DNA from: a virus
Virus record (IMG/VR): IMGVR_UViG_3300028843_000067
Coordinates: 1 to 42,211 of that record
Length of the DNA: 42,211 nucleotides
Strand: one strand, 5' to 3'
The translations under genes were made by a program, and so were the position numbers. A model generated the notes under the pieces. That model made no database searches and was not told the DNA's origin. It worked only from the letters and a program-made list of their open reading frames with translations. Shown one piece after another: positions 1 through 9,629 of the stretch; within the stretch, counting starts at the first letter, position 1; every line of letters starts with the position of its first letter.

Positions 1-121
1 TTTACGACGTTTCATTTTAAGATTAATAAAATTATAAAGAGTTGCTTTTAACAAAAGTTATAAATAATTAAAGTTGTATTGAATTCATTTCAAAGTAGTT
101 TATAATATTTAAAACGAAAAG

Positions 122-848
122 AAAGATATCGATGTGTAAACACAATAATAATTTTCCTCCTTTACTCCACTAGAAGCAATAAGATGGGATCAGTTATCAG
201 ACTCCGATCCAGAAGAGGTTGATGTTTAAAGTGACTCTGAAGAAGAGGAAACTATAATTAAAAAGAAAACAAAGGAAAAGAAGAAAATTATTTCTGTAGT
301 CAACAATGCCACCTTTAACACTAATAGACGAACCAATTCGCAGGGTTTTAGATATAATCCAGCGATGAGGATGATGATGAAGATAGAAAGAAGAGGAGGA
401 AAAAGAAAAAAAAGAAAGAGAAAAAAGATAAGAAGAAAAAGAAGAAGAAGTTCGACCCAACACTTGCTGCGCTTTTGATTGCGCCTATAGAAACTGATAG
501 TAAAACCGAAACAAAGAAATCTAAGAAGAAGAAGGATATTGAAGATTTAAATGACATTTTAGCTTCGATGGGTAATTCCTTTGGCACTTTCCTCACAAAA
601 TAGACATGGGTTAAGAAGCTGAAGCAGCGAAGCCCAAAAAGAAGAAGAAGAAGAAAAAACCCAAGACAAACCCAGAAGAAGCCATTAAAAAAAAGAAGGA
701 AGCTGTTAAAAATGAAGACACTCCTCCTCAGCCCACAAAGGAAGAAGAAAAAATAACCGAACAGGACTCTCATTAAAAGCGCGAATAACTAGAGAAAATG
801 TACCTTGATAAAATGAAGGAGAAGAAAGTTAAATCAAAGCGCCCAGAG
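122..848 (+). CDS. Lys/Glu-rich ciliate-type gene fragment, three exons, TAA/TAG read as Gln
   Basis: The exons are about 122-295, 328-571 and 604-848. Exon 1 includes WDQLSDSDPEEVDV followed by a TAA at 227. Exon 2 has TAG at 349 and TAA at 355, then an acidic stretch, a run of lysines and the segment KFDPTLAALLIAPIETDS. Exon 3 has TAA at 612, 774 and 786 and the segment EAEAAKPKKKKKKKPK. Splicing joins three different frames exactly and no in-frame TGA appears. The alternating acidic and polylysine blocks with an FDPT motif faintly recall the N-terminal part of eukaryotic eIF2-beta, but that is a weak resemblance and I assign no function. Both ends are incomplete: the true start is unclear and the gene is cut at the phage junction. 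Confidence 0.65.
296..327 (+). other. Putative 32-nt spliceosomal intron 1
   Basis: It begins GTAGTC and ends ACTAATAG, 32 nt long. Removing it joins the frame read at 122-295 to the frame read from 328 at a codon boundary. Tiny GT-AG introns are known in several ciliates. Part of the ciliate-like segment. Confidence 0.6.
572..603 (+). other. Putative 32-nt spliceosomal intron 2
   Basis: It begins GTAATTCC and ends AAAATAG, the same length as intron 1. Removal after the first base of a codon creates GAC and moves the reading into the frame that stays open through 848. Confidence 0.65.
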
Positions 849-3800
849 CTAAGTACAAACCACCACCAATTCCAAATGGATAGGCACAGGCTCAGACCAC
901 ATTTCACTTTCTATTTCAAACCTGTCTTCCATGTCGATAACACGGTGTGTGTTACCAAATTCGTCGACGTACATAAGTTCTTCGTCTATTTGGTCAAATT
1001 CAGGATTGGTTCCGTCAGTTTCTATTGCAGCTCTCAATTCATCAATTTCATCTATGAGAGCCTGTACTTTAGCTTTGTAATCTGCTTTATCTTTTAACGT
1101 AATATCGCCGGGCTTAGAAAAGTAACCCCCATCAAGTATTTCTTGTTTCTCAGCTTTTAACCTACCGATGTAACTAACAAGTTCTCCTTCATTCATAGCA
1201 TAACGTTTGCCTTCAAACAGTATGTATTCTGGAGGAGTCTCTACCCACTCGTCTGGGAATTCTTTTTTGAATTCTTGAGAAGACCTTCTCTTCCAGTATT
1301 TATTCTTGTCTGCTATATGCTGTCGTGCTCTATTCGCTCTTTTAAGAGACCTGTCTATTGCATCAAGCTTTTTACCCATGTTAATGCGTATGCGCTCACC
1401 TTCAGCATCGTTAACTAACTCAGCTAAAAGAGCTCGCTTTAATTCAAGTTCGTTCTGGGCTTCAGAAACTGTGAGTGCCGCTTTCCGTCTACCACTTGCA
1501 TCATCTGGATCGAATCCTTGAGTTATGCGCCCTTCGTTAAGATTTGATAACTCTTGCCTAATAGCCAGTAACTCTTTCTTGTCTTTGCTACGGTTAGCTT
1601 CTTCTATCTTCAGAGCCCGCTCCTCCAAAAGAAGAGTCTCTTCCTTATTAAGAGGGCCTTTAGCTCTCTCTTCTCTCAATTCTTTAAAGAATTCTCGGCG
1701 CAATTTAGGGTCATATAATTCTTGGTTAATACGCTCGGCTAATACGTTGGCTTTGGCTTTAAGCACTTTAATGCGAGCATTTCGGGCCGCCTTTGCTTGG
1801 TACTCTTTCAATTTACCAAGCGTCGTGTCCCAATCGTCCGGCCTCCACTCTCCTTCTTCAATCTGTTTCAGTTCAGCTTGAGCCGCTTTACGAGCTTCGT
1901 ATAACTCGGCGTTATGGAATGTTTGTGGCGTAGATTTCTTTTTGTCTCGTAACTTCTTACGCGATCCAGCGTGCACTTCCTTAAGGGCTTTAATTTCTAA
2001 GTCTAACTGGTCTAACTCGTCAGCGATCTCTGATATTTCTTTAATAGACAAACCTTTGTAATTGCCGGCTTTCTTTCGTTGTTCAGGGGTGAGCTTGTCA
2101 AGGTTGTCATTCCAATCTTTGATTTTTTGTTCAGTTCCTTCTAACTCGTGATGCCTGTCCAAAAGAGGCTTCATAACCACACGTTGGTCTTTACGCAAGT
2201 TCTTCATTTCAGGTGTGTTTTCGAAACTTGTTTCTTGTGTAGTGTGCAAATCAGCTTTTTCTATATTAGCCTTTAGCTCCTTAGTCCTATACCTGGTGCG
2301 CATGTTAAGTTCTAACATGGCTTCACCTTCGCCATCTAACAAAGCTTTGATTTTGTCTATTTGTATTTGTGTATTCGCTTTATTAGTCTTAGCAACTTTC
2401 ATCTGTTCGCGTATACGAAGAGGCTTGCGACCTTGATAATTAGACAACTCACCAAGTTCTCCGCTGTACGAATCTAATTCGTCTAGCATACCTTCAATCT
2501 TGTCAAGGTTTTTCATTCGGTTAACTTCATCAGGAGATACTTCTCTAGTGACGGTCACCGGAGGAGGGGCCTTTTCTTTTTCCCCAAGTGGCTTGTTACT
2601 AAGAGGCTCCTTTTCAGTTATCTTGTTCTTGCCACCTATCTTGAACGGCTCTTGAAGCCTAGCAGGAGGAGGAGTTTCGCCACTAAATGCGTGGCCTTGC
2701 ACCGCTCTGTCTACTACTTCCTCAAGCTTGCGTACTTTATCTCTAATAGACACGGTGCCATCACCGTAATCAGTAAGCTTCAATATATCAAGCTCACCTT
2801 CAAATTGTTCTAATACGTCAATGCTATCTTTGTGTTTACGAGACCATAACCTTATAGCTGCATGGTCTTTCATATTCGCCAAAGTAAAAGCATCACGCTC
2901 TTTAACAAGAGCCTCATATTTGACATCGTATTCTTCTTGGCTTAAAAGCCTGCCATCCACATCTGGTTCGTTTAGCGCGGATACTTTCCTACCAAAGTCT
3001 ACTTCAATAGCTAATAAGTTAGTATTCATGGTAGACTCTGAACGGTTTAAAAATGCATCCAGGGCCATTTCTTTTGTACGAGTAAGACTGTCAAATATTT
3101 GTTCTTCTTTTATTGTTTGTTTCTTAAGAGCATTGCCATGTCCAAAGAAAGCGGCGGTCCCAGTAAGTGTTGCATCAAACATACCGGATGCTGCAATATT
3201 CACGACAGAGTCCATGATTCCGTATTCACCCTCTGTCTCAGTCTGCCAAGACCAGATAAATGGTTCTATCACCGCTTGAGCAGCCGCGCCGCCGACGAAA
3301 GCTCGACGCGCCATTGCTGCTGTATATATGGCGCGTGAAGCGGCGACAGAACCGAATACTGGTGCGGCTACTACGCCGGCGATCAGTGCAGGAGGGTCTA
3401 GCGATCCAGCTACAAACCCACCTGCAAAACGAGCCGCGGTGCCCAAACCTGTAGAATGCTCTGCTGTTCTTTCTCTGGCTCGGCGCATTAAAGCCATCTC
3501 TTCGTTGCGTTCTTTTTCTAATTCCTTCATCGTAGGAATCAGCTCGTCTAAGTCAAGATTTTTGTTGGCCCATTCTGTAATGCCGTTATAATTGTATTTC
3601 CTTCCACCGCGACCAAACCTTGAATACGAATTTGCTACATCTTCAGGAATTTTGCCTTCGTCTATAAGGCTTTTAACATGTTTATCTCGTTCGTCTTCTT
3701 TTGTTTTGTGCAACAAAGACGAATACGAAGAGAACTCGTCTACGGTTTCGCTTACCCCAGCACCAAAGTTTTCCCATATACTAGAGTTTGGAACATAAGG

Positions 3801-3854
3801 TTTAGACTCACGGTCAGCTCTTTCTGCATAGCTTTTATACGTGCTAAGTGTCAT
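849..3854 (-). CDS. Large internal virion (ejection) protein, T7 gp16-like position, C-terminus cut by the chimeric junction
   Basis: Over 990 residues are present. Residues of about 140-200 form a Gly/Ala-rich hydrophobic stretch (AGGFVAGSLDPPALIAGVV and following), a membrane-interacting segment typical of proteins ejected with podovirus DNA. Most of the rest is charged, heptad-rich coiled coil (Lys/Glu/Leu), roughly residues 270-960. No lysozyme or transglycosylase motif is visible. The ATG overlaps the stop of the preceding gene in ATGA, so the two are translationally coupled. The apparent stop at 849 lies at or beyond the boundary with non-phage DNA, so the last residues are probably foreign. 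The real end is likely the open frame at 42169-42211. The function is inferred from position and size. Confidence 0.7.
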   Translation of the reverse strand: MTLSTYKSYAERADRESKPYVPNSSIWENFGAGVSETVDEFSSYSSLLHKTKEDERDKHVKSLIDEGKIPEDVANSYSRFGRGGRKYNYNGITEWANKNLDLDELIPTMKELEKERNEEMALMRRARERTAEHSTGLGTAARFAGGFVAGSLDPPALIAGVVAAPVFGSVAASRAIYTAAMARRAFVGGAAAQAVIEPFIWSWQTETEGEYGIMDSVVNIAASGMFDATLTGTAAFFGHGNALKKQTIKEEQIFDSLTRTKEMALDAFLNRSESTMNTNLLAIEVDFGRKVSALNEPDVDGRLLSQEEYDVKYEALVKERDAFTLANMKDHAAIRLWSRKHKDSIDVLEQFEGELDILKLTDYGDGTVSIRDKVRKLEEVVDRAVQGHAFSGETPPPARLQEPFKIGGKNKITEKEPLSNKPLGEKEKAPPPVTVTREVSPDEVNRMKNLDKIEGMLDELDSYSGELGELSNYQGRKPLRIREQMKVAKTNKANTQIQIDKIKALLDGEGEAMLELNMRTRYRTKELKANIEKADLHTTQETSFENTPEMKNLRKDQRVVMKPLLDRHHELEGTEQKIKDWNDNLDKLTPEQRKKAGNYKGLSIKEISEIADELDQLDLEIKALKEVHAGSRKKLRDKKKSTPQTFHNAELYEARKAAQAELKQIEEGEWRPDDWDTTLGKLKEYQAKAARNARIKVLKAKANVLAERINQELYDPKLRREFFKELREERAKGPLNKEETLLLEERALKIEEANRSKDKKELLAIRQELSNLNEGRITQGFDPDDASGRRKAALTVSEAQNELELKRALLAELVNDAEGERIRINMGKKLDAIDRSLKRANRARQHIADKNKYWKRRSSQEFKKEFPDEWVETPPEYILFEGKRYAMNEGELVSYIGRLKAEKQEILDGGYFSKPGDITLKDKADYKAKVQALIDEIDELRAAIETDGTNPEFDQIDEELMYVDEFGNTHRVIDMEDRFEIESEMWSEPVPIHLELVVVCT

Positions 3855-6271
3855 TTACCTTCTCTCTTCATTTGTTGCAGTCTAGCCCATGTGTTTGACC
3901 CACTAGTGAATGGATCTTCTTCGTCGTAAGGATTAAGGGCCTCTTCGTCTTTAGCTCTTTTAGATACTTCTTGCCAAGAAAGAGGCTCTGGAAGCATTTT
4001 TCTAGAAGGGTCATACATGTGTCGGTATGCATTTCCATCTCGCCCTTCTAGAGCGTGGCCTTTTTCGTCAATTATGAAGTATGTATCTTTATCGACTCTT
4101 TGAAAAGTCCAGTCGCCGTCAACTAATTTCTCTGTAATTATGTCTGCGCTAAGAGTTCCTTCAGTCATGCCTGAAGAGTCCGTGCGACGAATGCCGCCAT
4201 TCTCTTGCCACACCTCAGGAGGTAGCATCATAGGATAGTTATCAAATTCTTCTTGGTCCATGTCTCTTCTAAACGGGGTTGTTTCGCCTGTGCTTTGAGT
4301 AACTATCTCGCCAACTACAGCATAAGTAGCCCGTTTAAGCAAATCACTGTCAACACCATATTCAATATCTATGTTTTCAGCCCTTGCCATACCTATATAT
4401 GTATAAAGAACGGAGTCTCTCACTGCGGATTCTTTGGACCCGTCTCCTGCTCTATACGTAGTTCCTAAAATGTCAGTCATCTCACCATTTATATCTACAT
4501 CTTTATAAAGGTCGGCATTTTCTTTATATGCAATCTGGCCTTCAAGCATTAGTTGAGCATTTGTAAGTTGGCCACCCATCATCATCTCACCAGCCATAGC
4601 GGAGCTTCCGCCGTCTACTGAAAGTTGGTCAAATAGGTTATGAGCCTCACTACCGGCTCCGTCAACAATATCTTGGTAAATACCTATTTTACCTCCTACA
4701 CTCGCGTTCGATATTTTCGAATTGAGCCACGTTACTTCGTTCTTTGACAAAGGTCCTTGGCTTTCAACTTCATAGTTAATAGACAGGGCTTTAACTTCTT
4801 TCACTCTAGCTGTTAGAGTTTTAGAAAATGTTGCGGAGTCCTTATAGTCTAATACTGTTAAATCCTGTCCAACGTCCATAGAAGTTTGAACGAGATCATT
4901 TTGCATATTCTTTAATTGAGCTTCGCTAGAAGTCTTCATGAGACTATGCACTTGTAACCATGTTGCTCCTTCTGTAGGGTCTGACTGGCCTTTAGCGGCG
5001 CTTTCCATCATGCCTATAGATTGCGAGCGCTTAGCGTACGATTGCATAGACAAACCCATCATTTCGCCATTAGCCATGATCGCTACATCTAGCTCACGAA
5101 TATCTTCAAGATTCGCTCCGCCAGGTTCACCAAGAGAACCGATTAATTTTTCTCTTTGGTCAGTCAACAACATAGGATCTACAGGATTTCCTTCTAAAAG
5201 TCGACCAAGATGGGTTTTAACATTTGACTTAAGTATAGAGTAATCGGCTTTCTTAGTGGATTCTTTAGAACTGTCAATTCTACTTAGTTCTCTGGCCATC
5301 TTGTCTCGTGCCGCTAACCGTTCTTGGCTACTTAAGTATCCACCACCTTTAGCATATTCTTCATGGCTTTGATTAACAATCTTAGTCACTTCGTCCTTAA
5401 GAACTCTTTCGTTTTTATTTGTAATGAGCCCATCGTAATAACCTTTCTCAGCTTCGACATGAATTTCTCTAGTAAGAGCTTTCTTTTCAGCTTCGCTAGC
5501 AAACATACCTGGGACTATAGACAAAGCCAAAGGATAGTTGCCTTCTTCAAGGGCTTTCTTGACATCTTGTTTCTGTTGAAATACGTACTGCTCTTGTAAG
5601 TACTTGTTAGCGTCTGTTTGGACCTTTGCCATTCGGCCAACTAAAGTCTTATTAGCATCGTTAGTCCAACCTTCGCGGAAGTAATCGTTTTCAATTACCT
5701 TGCCACCTTCTGTAATGACACGGTCCATATGCTCTTTATACAAAGCGGGCATAACTTCAGCGGCTGGTATTTGCTGTCTTGCGTTATTAGCTGGCGTATC
5801 CGCTACTGTGCCAACCAAGTCTGCAGGAGTCAAGTACGCTTTGCCACCATATTTTTCTTGGAATGCCGCGTCTTCGCGCTGTGCAAAAGAAGAAGCTTCT
5901 TGAACCGTTTTCTGAGCTTTGAACTTTTGGTTCTCAAGGCTCATCTTAGCCCCCGCTTCAAAAATACTTGCTATACCAAATAATTGAGCAGCTTTACCTT
6001 GTCCTTCTTTTTCTTTAGCTTTGGCTATATCAATTTCGCTTTGGTGGTATACCTGTGCAATACGCACATCGACAGGAAGAGAATCAAAGACCGCTCCTTC
6101 TTTGCGCAGGTCTTCTTTGCGAGCTTGGCGTCTAAATTCTAAAGCTCTGAAATTTTCGTTCTCACCTCTAACGTTTTGTGTTCTTACAGCTTTAGCACCT
6201 TTAAGAGGAATAGAAGCATCCCGTCTACCTAAGCCTTGAACTTCTAATCTTTTAATGCCAGGTAGTTTCAT
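3851..6271 (-). CDS. Internal virion (ejection) protein, T7 gp15-like position
   Basis: 806 residues, largely helical and charged, beginning MKLPGIKRLEVQGLG. It lies between the small gp14-like gene and the large gp16-like gene, the place of T7 gp15, whose product forms part of the DNA-ejection channel across the periplasm. The first 130 residues are rich in Lys, Arg, Glu and Ala. No enzymatic motif is seen. Its ATG follows the gp14-like stop directly, and its own TGA overlaps the next ATG, so the ejection genes form one coupled set. Assignment rests on order, size and composition rather than on a recognised domain. Confidence 0.6.
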   Translation of the reverse strand: MKLPGIKRLEVQGLGRRDASIPLKGAKAVRTQNVRGENENFRALEFRRQARKEDLRKEGAVFDSLPVDVRIAQVYHQSEIDIAKAKEKEGQGKAAQLFGIASIFEAGAKMSLENQKFKAQKTVQEASSFAQREDAAFQEKYGGKAYLTPADLVGTVADTPANNARQQIPAAEVMPALYKEHMDRVITEGGKVIENDYFREGWTNDANKTLVGRMAKVQTDANKYLQEQYVFQQKQDVKKALEEGNYPLALSIVPGMFASEAEKKALTREIHVEAEKGYYDGLITNKNERVLKDEVTKIVNQSHEEYAKGGGYLSSQERLAARDKMARELSRIDSSKESTKKADYSILKSNVKTHLGRLLEGNPVDPMLLTDQREKLIGSLGEPGGANLEDIRELDVAIMANGEMMGLSMQSYAKRSQSIGMMESAAKGQSDPTEGATWLQVHSLMKTSSEAQLKNMQNDLVQTSMDVGQDLTVLDYKDSATFSKTLTARVKEVKALSINYEVESQGPLSKNEVTWLNSKISNASVGGKIGIYQDIVDGAGSEAHNLFDQLSVDGGSSAMAGEMMMGGQLTNAQLMLEGQIAYKENADLYKDVDINGEMTDILGTTYRAGDGSKESAVRDSVLYTYIGMARAENIDIEYGVDSDLLKRATYAVVGEIVTQSTGETTPFRRDMDQEEFDNYPMMLPPEVWQENGGIRRTDSSGMTEGTLSADIITEKLVDGDWTFQRVDKDTYFIIDEKGHALEGRDGNAYRHMYDPSRKMLPEPLSWQEVSKRAKDEEALNPYDEEDPFTSGSNTWARLQQMKREGK

Positions 6272-7138
6272 TTATACACCCCATCCGAATTGTTTATAAG
6301 AAGAAGATATGTCTGAAAGGCCTCCAACAGCACTACCAATTTGGCCATAGAAGCCACCTTTAGCGCTTTCATAACCTGCTTTCGCTTGGGCATTTCCAGC
6401 GTCTCTTCCGGCTTCGGCTTCCGCAAGCCTGAATTCACGGTCCGCTTCTCTTTCTTGGCGAGCTACATCTCTCATGGCCGCATCGGCTTCTCGTTGAGAT
6501 TCATAGAAATCATACTGAGCCTCACCTGTTTGGTATCCAAGAAAATCTGCGCGGTCTGAAGATATACGCTCCTGTTCGCCTACTCTATATTTCAAGTTGG
6601 CATCTTGTGTTGCAAGACTAGTCGAAGAAGACGCAGCATGTTTCATCCAAGCTAAGTCACTAGAGTTTGTTTCTTGTATGGTGTCAACCCATTTGTCAAG
6701 AGAGCTTCCGCCTCCAAAGCCGCTTGCTTTAGACCTTACATTGGCTCTGCCTTCATATATTTCGTTAGACCTTGCTTGGCGCTTAATTTGTTCGGCCTTC
6801 TCTTGGGCTCCTAAAGCTATGTTACCCATTTCTATAGACAGAGAGTCTCTGTTCGCTGATGCCCAATTCTTGCTATCTATTTGAGAATTTTTGTACTTTT
6901 GAGCATTAGCGTCTAAGAAAGCTTCATTAGCTTCTTTTAACGCGGCATCAGCAATACTTTCAGCCGCTGTCCGATCTTTCTCAATCTCTCTAGAACGTTC
7001 AACCGCTGCAGAAACATTCTCGAACATTTTCTCGTTGGCTTCACGCTGCGCTCTAGCAGATTGTTTAGCTGCGTCTTTCTGTTTCTTGGCTCCGATACCT
7101 TTAAGTACCGATCCGCCTATAAGTGCTCCAACTGCCAT
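6272..7138 (-). CDS. Internal virion protein, T7 gp14-like
   Basis: 288 residues. The N-terminus (MAVGALIGGSVLKGIGAKK) is a short hydrophobic, glycine-rich segment followed by a long Ala/Lys/Glu-rich helical region. The C-terminus is Gly/Ser-rich again (GGFYGQIGSAVGGLSDISSS). This plan matches the gp14 class of podovirus ejection proteins, which insert into the outer membrane. The start ATG overlaps the previous stop in TAATG. It is the first of three consecutive ejection genes after the tail tubular genes. Confidence 0.65.
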   Translation of the reverse strand: MAVGALIGGSVLKGIGAKKQKDAAKQSARAQREANEKMFENVSAAVERSREIEKDRTAAESIADAALKEANEAFLDANAQKYKNSQIDSKNWASANRDSLSIEMGNIALGAQEKAEQIKRQARSNEIYEGRANVRSKASGFGGGSSLDKWVDTIQETNSSDLAWMKHAASSSTSLATQDANLKYRVGEQERISSDRADFLGYQTGEAQYDFYESQREADAAMRDVARQEREADREFRLAEAEAGRDAGNAQAKAGYESAKGGFYGQIGSAVGGLSDISSSYKQFGWGV

Positions 7139-7572
7139 TATCTAAGCCTCATTACATATTTGACGTCCAAAGGAGAGTATCCCCGTTTTTCTAGCGTTGT
7201 ACAAAAGTACGAGCCAAATCTCGCAGACTGTAAAATGAAATCACATTCTATAGCCGTCATGAAATCTTCGGCAAAAGACATCATGTGTTTAGCCCATTCT
7301 CTATGATCTGGTTTTACATAAAATGTAAGTTGATCCGCGTGTTTCTCGTCTTTGTTATGTGGGTAAGGGCCTACATAGAAAAGTAACAACCCTTGTATTT
7401 CGTCATCAATTCGCAAAACTATAGGTATCATATTATCAGATACATTGAGATACATATCCCAATCAATGTTAAGAACTTCAAACTGTCCAGTTAAAGCATG
7501 GTTCTCACTAATTAGAGAAGACACTTCTTCTATAAGGTCTTTGTTAAAAGCTTCATATTTAATAGACTTCAT
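7138..7572 (-). CDS. GNAT-like acetyltransferase fold protein, T7 gp13-like
   Basis: 144 residues. The order of secondary structure resembles a small GNAT domain: an N-terminal helix (SSLISENHALTGQ), strands with IQGLLLFYVGPYPH, DQLTFYVKPDHRE as the strand before the cofactor helix, and a C-terminal segment with SARFGSYFCTTLEKRGYSP, which resembles the usual GNAT ending where a neighbour outgrows its rank. In T7 the gene in this position (gp13) encodes a virion-associated protein needed for assembly, and many podoviruses carry a GNAT-like gene here. Whether it binds acetyl-CoA cannot be told. It overlaps the tail tubular protein B gene by ATGA. Confidence 0.55.
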   Translation of the reverse strand: MKSIKYEAFNKDLIEEVSSLISENHALTGQFEVLNIDWDMYLNVSDNMIPIVLRIDDEIQGLLLFYVGPYPHNKDEKHADQLTFYVKPDHREWAKHMMSFAEDFMTAIECDFILQSARFGSYFCTTLEKRGYSPLDVKYVMRLR

Positions 7573-9629
7573 AATTTGCTCTCTTTCAGCTTGCCGCCAA
7601 TTGCTAATACAGTTAAGGGAAGCGGTAAGTTCTGCTCTACTTTTACAGTTCCTACGTGGTCATATCCTAACACACTAGCAAATATGAACTCAGAAGCATT
7701 AGGCTCTCTTGTATCCATCGGCGTAGAAGGGTTTCTTCTGGCCGTTTCAACCCCATTGATAGTAGGTCTTGCACTGTCTAGTACTAACAGGGCTACTTCA
7801 GGCCAGCGCTTGAAGTGGGAAAATGTATTACCGGATTCCCTAACATCTACCTTTGGCATAGTCCATAATTGACAGTTAAAGCTAAGACCAGCCAAGAGAG
7901 AAGTCGCGGGATATTGTAATTGAATGGTTCCATCAAACCCTACTTTCACATCAGGGTGAACAGCTCTATCGGCAAGCACCTGGACCGTCTGGCCTGCTAA
8001 ATGCTCAAAGCCGGTGAATATATCTGTTGGGGCCGGTACGTTAATAAATTTGGACGAGTCCAAGTAATTAGGATGCCTATCATAACGCTCTAGGTATGTT
8101 CTACCAAAGCGTCTTACTAACACCCAGGGCACGTCTAGGCCTTCCTCAGTTAACACCGTGACTGAAAGAATCTGCCCTTGTGTATCATGAGAAGCCCATC
8201 CCAAAGTACCTTGGTCTTTCTCAATAGACATAGAAACTAAATTTCCTGCCAAAGTAGAAAACCATACAATTCCAAATGGAGCCATTCCATAATCGGCATC
8301 GAGTATCACGTCTTCTGTAATATGTTCTGCTTGAAAAGACCATTGAACTGAGGACCAAGACTCGTTACGTTCGTCAAAGTCCATGCCTCTTACTTGAGCT
8401 CCTCTGGTCCCTACATACATTATATTTTCATTGACTACTACTGCATGGATACGAGAAGAACCGTACGTACTGTGCTGTTCTGTTTGAGCATTATCCACAT
8501 CAATAGGACCTTGTGGTCCGTATACAACATGTTCTCCCGTGTCAAGCCCTACGAATAATTTCTTATTAGACCTTAACCATTGGATCTCTCCGTGTTTATC
8601 CAAAGGAAGGTGTAAGGCATCACCTGGAGTTTGAGCTAATGGGTCGCCAAAATCAAAGTTTGTATGCTCTCCCGGTACACTTGCCCATATTGACACTGGA
8701 TTAGAGTATGTACCCGCAAGATAAAATCTGTTTTCGTGGAAAGCTAAAGACCCTGGATACTCGTTATCCCATGGATTTTCGTTGGAACCGAATGTAAACG
8801 CTATAGGAGAGAACTCCCACACCCCAGTATCAGAGCGGGTGAGCTTCATAGGCTCGTGTCCTCTTGTAACAAGATACATTATTTTGTTATTAGGAGTCAT
8901 TTCCACTTGTAATTCTACGATTTGTTGGTTCGTATAGGTAGATGGGAACTCTACAAAGGCGTCTATATCTTTTAGAAGCTGCATAGTAACTTCGGTTACA
9001 TCTACTATAGATTGTCCGGCTTCATTGACAATTTCTAACCATACAAAATTTGTGTTAAACGCGGGTAAATCAAGTTCAATAACAGGTCCAACGTGTGCTG
9101 CATTGTATATGTCGTTCCCACCTTCAAGTGACCCTATAATAACTGTAAGTGGACCTGTACTCTCTGTATTTATGATAAGCCTATAACTTTCGATGGCTTC
9201 TACATCTATTCGTTGTCTTATGGACGAAATTACATTTGTACGCGGTTTTAGCCTTGCACGGCCGGCGCCAAAAATTACTCTGTTTCTCTTGGCCCAACCA
9301 GTTTCCCCATCGTCAAAAGAAGGGTTGACTACAATGTTATCATCCAAAGAGAAGCCTTTCTCATCGGCTATTGTTATATTGTCTTCTGTAATTACAACTA
9401 CAAACGCTGTTGAAAAGCTTATTTCAAAATCAAATAGCCGGCCAAAATCTGCAGATAATTCAGCAATAAATTCAAAGCCATTGCGCGAAGAGACTGGACC
9501 CCAAGGCTCTGGTAGCATGTTTCTCAATCGGCTGCATCCGTTGTAATACACGGGACCGGCATCGTTGCGCCACCACATTTTTGGAGATATCTCTCCAGAC
9601 GAGAAGTTCTTTTGAAGTTCGTATGCCAT
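7569..9629 (-). CDS. Tail tubular protein B-like (nozzle, T7 gp12-like)
   Basis: 686 residues. The N-terminus (KNFSSGEISPKMWWRNDAGPVYYNGCSRLRNM, in outline F-x-G-E-[IL]-S-P ... YYNG ... N ... G) is the signature of the large tail nozzle/stabilisation proteins of podoviruses. The remaining sequence is mostly beta-strand, as expected for a beta-propeller nozzle. It starts immediately after the stop of the gp11-like gene and overlaps the next gene by ATGA. The product should close the tail tip and help retain DNA in the capsid. Confidence 0.8.
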   Translation of the reverse strand: MAYELQKNFSSGEISPKMWWRNDAGPVYYNGCSRLRNMLPEPWGPVSSRNGFEFIAELSADFGRLFDFEISFSTAFVVVITEDNITIADEKGFSLDDNIVVNPSFDDGETGWAKRNRVIFGAGRARLKPRTNVISSIRQRIDVEAIESYRLIINTESTGPLTVIIGSLEGGNDIYNAAHVGPVIELDLPAFNTNFVWLEIVNEAGQSIVDVTEVTMQLLKDIDAFVEFPSTYTNQQIVELQVEMTPNNKIMYLVTRGHEPMKLTRSDTGVWEFSPIAFTFGSNENPWDNEYPGSLAFHENRFYLAGTYSNPVSIWASVPGEHTNFDFGDPLAQTPGDALHLPLDKHGEIQWLRSNKKLFVGLDTGEHVVYGPQGPIDVDNAQTEQHSTYGSSRIHAVVVNENIMYVGTRGAQVRGMDFDERNESWSSVQWSFQAEHITEDVILDADYGMAPFGIVWFSTLAGNLVSMSIEKDQGTLGWASHDTQGQILSVTVLTEEGLDVPWVLVRRFGRTYLERYDRHPNYLDSSKFINVPAPTDIFTGFEHLAGQTVQVLADRAVHPDVKVGFDGTIQLQYPATSLLAGLSFNCQLWTMPKVDVRESGNTFSHFKRWPEVALLVLDSARPTINGVETARRNPSTPMDTREPNASEFIFASVLGYDHVGTVKVEQNLPLPLTVLAIGGKLKESKL

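Larger units (their letters stand above)
1..848. other. Non-phage segment, ciliate-like nuclear DNA (probable assembly chimera)
   Basis: This segment differs from the rest of the window. Positions 1-120 are very AT-rich, and 120-848 is dominated by GAA/AAG triplets encoding Lys and Glu. No standard-code gene fits it, but it reads continuously as a lysine-rich protein if TAA and TAG are glutamine and two short introns are removed. TGA never occurs in the reconstructed frame. The phage genes next door use TAA, TAG and TGA as ordinary stops, so the two parts follow different genetic codes. The junction lies somewhere around 840-900 and cannot be fixed by eye. The likely cause is co-assembly with a ciliate present in the sample. 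Confidence 0.75.

Noticed and set aside
348-773. Phe/Ser-rich minus-strand open frame
   Set aside because: It is the complement of polylysine coding in the ciliate-like exons; the product is low complexity.
798-1097. 99-codon plus-strand open frame
   Set aside because: Its first part belongs to the ciliate-like exon and the rest is antisense to the ejection gene; it spans the chimeric junction.
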